A stretch of DNA of 6,015 nt from Maritimibacter sp. (GTDB taxonomy: Bacteria > Pseudomonadota > Alphaproteobacteria > Rhodobacterales > Rhodobacteraceae). The position numbers and the translations under genes are program-made. The DNA lies in the NCBI GenBank assembly GCA_003520545.1, contig DOUP01000239.1, forward strand, positions 1 through 6,015, in the 5' to 3' direction. Of this stretch, positions 4,626 to 6,015 are shown one piece after another (position 1 is the stretch's first letter; each line of letters starts with the position of its first letter). The notes under the pieces were generated by a model that saw nothing but the letters and a program-made list of their open reading frames with translations, was not told the DNA's origin and did not search any database.

Positions 4626-6015
4626 GTCTTACAAATCCGACATCGAAATCGCACGCGAGGCGAACAAGAAACCGATCCACGAGATCGCGGCGAAACTTGA
4701 TATGTCCTTCGAGGACATCATCCCCTACGGCCACGACAAGGCCAAGGTGAGCCAGGACTTCATCAACTCGGTGCAGGACCGTGAAGACGGCAAGCTGATC
4801 CTCGTGACCGCGATCAACCCGACGCCTGCGGGCGCGGGCAAGACCACGACGACCGTGGGCCTGGGCGACGGGCTCAACGCCATCGGCAAGAAAGCGGCGA
4901 TCTGCATCCGCGAGGCTTCCCTCGGCCCGAACTTCGGCATGAAGGGCGGCGCCGCTGGCGGTGGCTACGCCCAGGTCGTGCCGATGGAGGATATGAACCT
5001 CCATTTCACCGGCGATTTCCATGCGATCACTTCGGCGCACAACCTGCTGTCGGCAATGATCGACAACCACATCTACTGGGGCAACGAGCTGAAAATCGAC
5101 GAGCGCCGGGTGACCTGGAAGCGCGTCGTGGACCTGAACGACCGGGCGCTGCGCGACGTGGTGACATCGCTCGGCGGCGTCGCCAACGGCTTCCCGCGCC
5201 AGACCGGCTTCGACATCACCGTGGCCTCCGAGGTCATGGCGATCCTGTGCCTGTCCAAGGACCTGGCCGACCTGCAAGAGCGTCTTGGCAACATCATCGT
5301 CGCCTATACCCGTGAGCGCGAGGCGATCACTTGCCGCGACATCGGGGCCGATGGCGCGATGACGGTGCTCTTGAAAGACGCGATGCAGCCCAACCTCGTG
5401 CAGACGCTGGAAAACAACCCGGCCTTCGTGCACGGCGGTCCCTTTGCCAATATCGCGCATGGGTGCAACTCGTTGATCGCGACGAAAACCGCTTTGAAAC
5501 TGGCGGATTACGTGGTGACCGAAGCGGGCTTCGGCGCCGATCTCGGGGCGGAAAAGTTCATGAACATCAAGTGCCGCAAGGGTGGGCTCGCCCCCGCCGC
5601 CGTGGTCTGCGTGGCCACGATCCGCGCGATGAAGATGAACGGCGGCGTCGCCAAGGCCGACCTCGGACCGGAGAACGTCGAAGCCGTGAAAGCGGGCTGC
5701 CCGAACCTTGGCCGCCACATCGAGAACCTGAAGTCCTTCGGCGTGCCGGTGGTGGTCGCGATCAACCACTTCGTGACCGACACCGACGCGGAAGTGGAGG
5801 CCGTCAAGGCCTACGTGGAGAGCCATGGCTCGGAAGCGATTCTGTGCAAACACTGGGCCAACGGCTCGGAGGGCACCAAGGACCTCGCCACCCGCGTGGC
5901 CGAGATCGCGGATGCCGACATGGGCAGCTTCGGCCCACTCTACGGGGACGACCTCAGCCTGTTCGAAAAGATCGAAACCGTCGCCAAGCGGATCTACCGC
6001 GCCGACGAGGTGCTC
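4624..6015 (+). CDS. fhs: Formate-tetrahydrofolate ligase (3' end outside window)
   Basis: This cytosolic enzyme makes 10-formyltetrahydrofolate from formate, tetrahydrofolate and ATP through formyl phosphate, feeding one-carbon units to purine and methionine synthesis; with FolD it can also run in the oxidative direction. The 464 visible codons carry the family's nucleotide loop TPAGAGKT (67-74, K73), IREASLGPNFGMKGGAAGGGY (95-115) with R96 in the formyl-phosphate-binding position and the signature GMKGGAAGGGY, NLHFTGDFHA (125-134), the second signature VASEVMAILCL (200-210), and VTEAGFGADLGAEKF (298-312). Family members have about 555-560 residues, so roughly 95 C-terminal residues are missing past the window edge. 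Start: ATG with GGGAGGA eight bases upstream. The frame shows no break. The preceding 146-base gap carries paired decamers that may control it. Confidence 0.97.
   Translation, partial: MSYKSDIEIAREANKKPIHEIAAKLDMSFEDIIPYGHDKAKVSQDFINSVQDREDGKLILVTAINPTPAGAGKTTTTVGLGDGLNAIGKKAAICIREASLGPNFGMKGGAAGGGYAQVVPMEDMNLHFTGDFHAITSAHNLLSAMIDNHIYWGNELKIDERRVTWKRVVDLNDRALRDVVTSLGGVANGFPRQTGFDITVASEVMAILCLSKDLADLQERLGNIIVAYTREREAITCRDIGADGAMTVLLKDAMQPNLVQTLENNPAFVHGGPFANIAHGCNSLIATKTALKLADYVVTEAGFGADLGAEKFMNIKCRKGGLAPAAVVCVATIRAMKMNGGVAKADLGPENVEAVKAGCPNLGRHIENLKSFGVPVVVAINHFVTDTDAEVEAVKAYVESHGSEAILCKHWANGSEGTKDLATRVAEIADADMGSFGPLYGDDLSLFEKIETVAKRIYRADEVL

Noticed and set aside
4573..5853. A 426-codon open frame on the - strand opposite fhs
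   Set aside because: It is the same shadow effect as opposite ftsH: no domain, His/Arg/Asp-rich composition, and full overlap with an unmistakable fhs.

Overview
This window is a GC-rich stretch of bacterial chromosome with five genes, all on the + strand and tightly packed. The protein sequences (FtsH, TilS and a Tam-type methyltransferase), the base composition and a promoter of the alphaproteobacterial heat-shock type point to an alphaproteobacterium, most likely a member of the Rhodobacteraceae/Roseobacter group. That placement rests on recalled family sequences, not on a search.

Layout: (1) 1-961 is the 3' part of tilS, the tRNA(Ile)-lysidine synthetase; its 5' end with the PP-loop lies outside the window. 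(2) 962-1040 is a short gap with a good RpoH-type promoter match (957-987, overlapping the tilS stop), a small hairpin displaying AGGAGG, and a strong ribosome binding site. (3) 1041-2966 is a complete ftsH, starting with TTG, followed by a textbook intrinsic terminator (2986-3013). (4) 3083-3877 is a Tam-like SAM-dependent methyltransferase, followed after 12 bases by (5) a MOSC-domain protein (3890-4477) whose ribosome binding site overlaps the methyltransferase stop codon; the two form a small operon. (6) 4478-4623 is a 146-base gap holding two opposed copies of a 10-bp near-palindrome, a direct repeat and a possible promoter. (7) 4624-6015 is fhs (formate-tetrahydrofolate ligase), complete at the 5' end and cut by the window edge after 464 codons.

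How the genes fit together: tilS-ftsH is a commonly seen neighbourhood of translation fidelity and membrane protein quality control. ftsH probably has its own heat-shock promoter and is closed by its terminator. The methyltransferase/MOSC pair is a separate unit of less certain physiological role. fhs starts a third unit, one-carbon metabolism, with its own regulatory region. The genes themselves are mostly ordinary housekeeping functions. The parts that merit a second look are the two leader regions: the heat-shock-like promoter and hairpin before ftsH, and the paired decamers before fhs. I see no mobile element, CRISPR array, RNA gene or novel multi-gene system.
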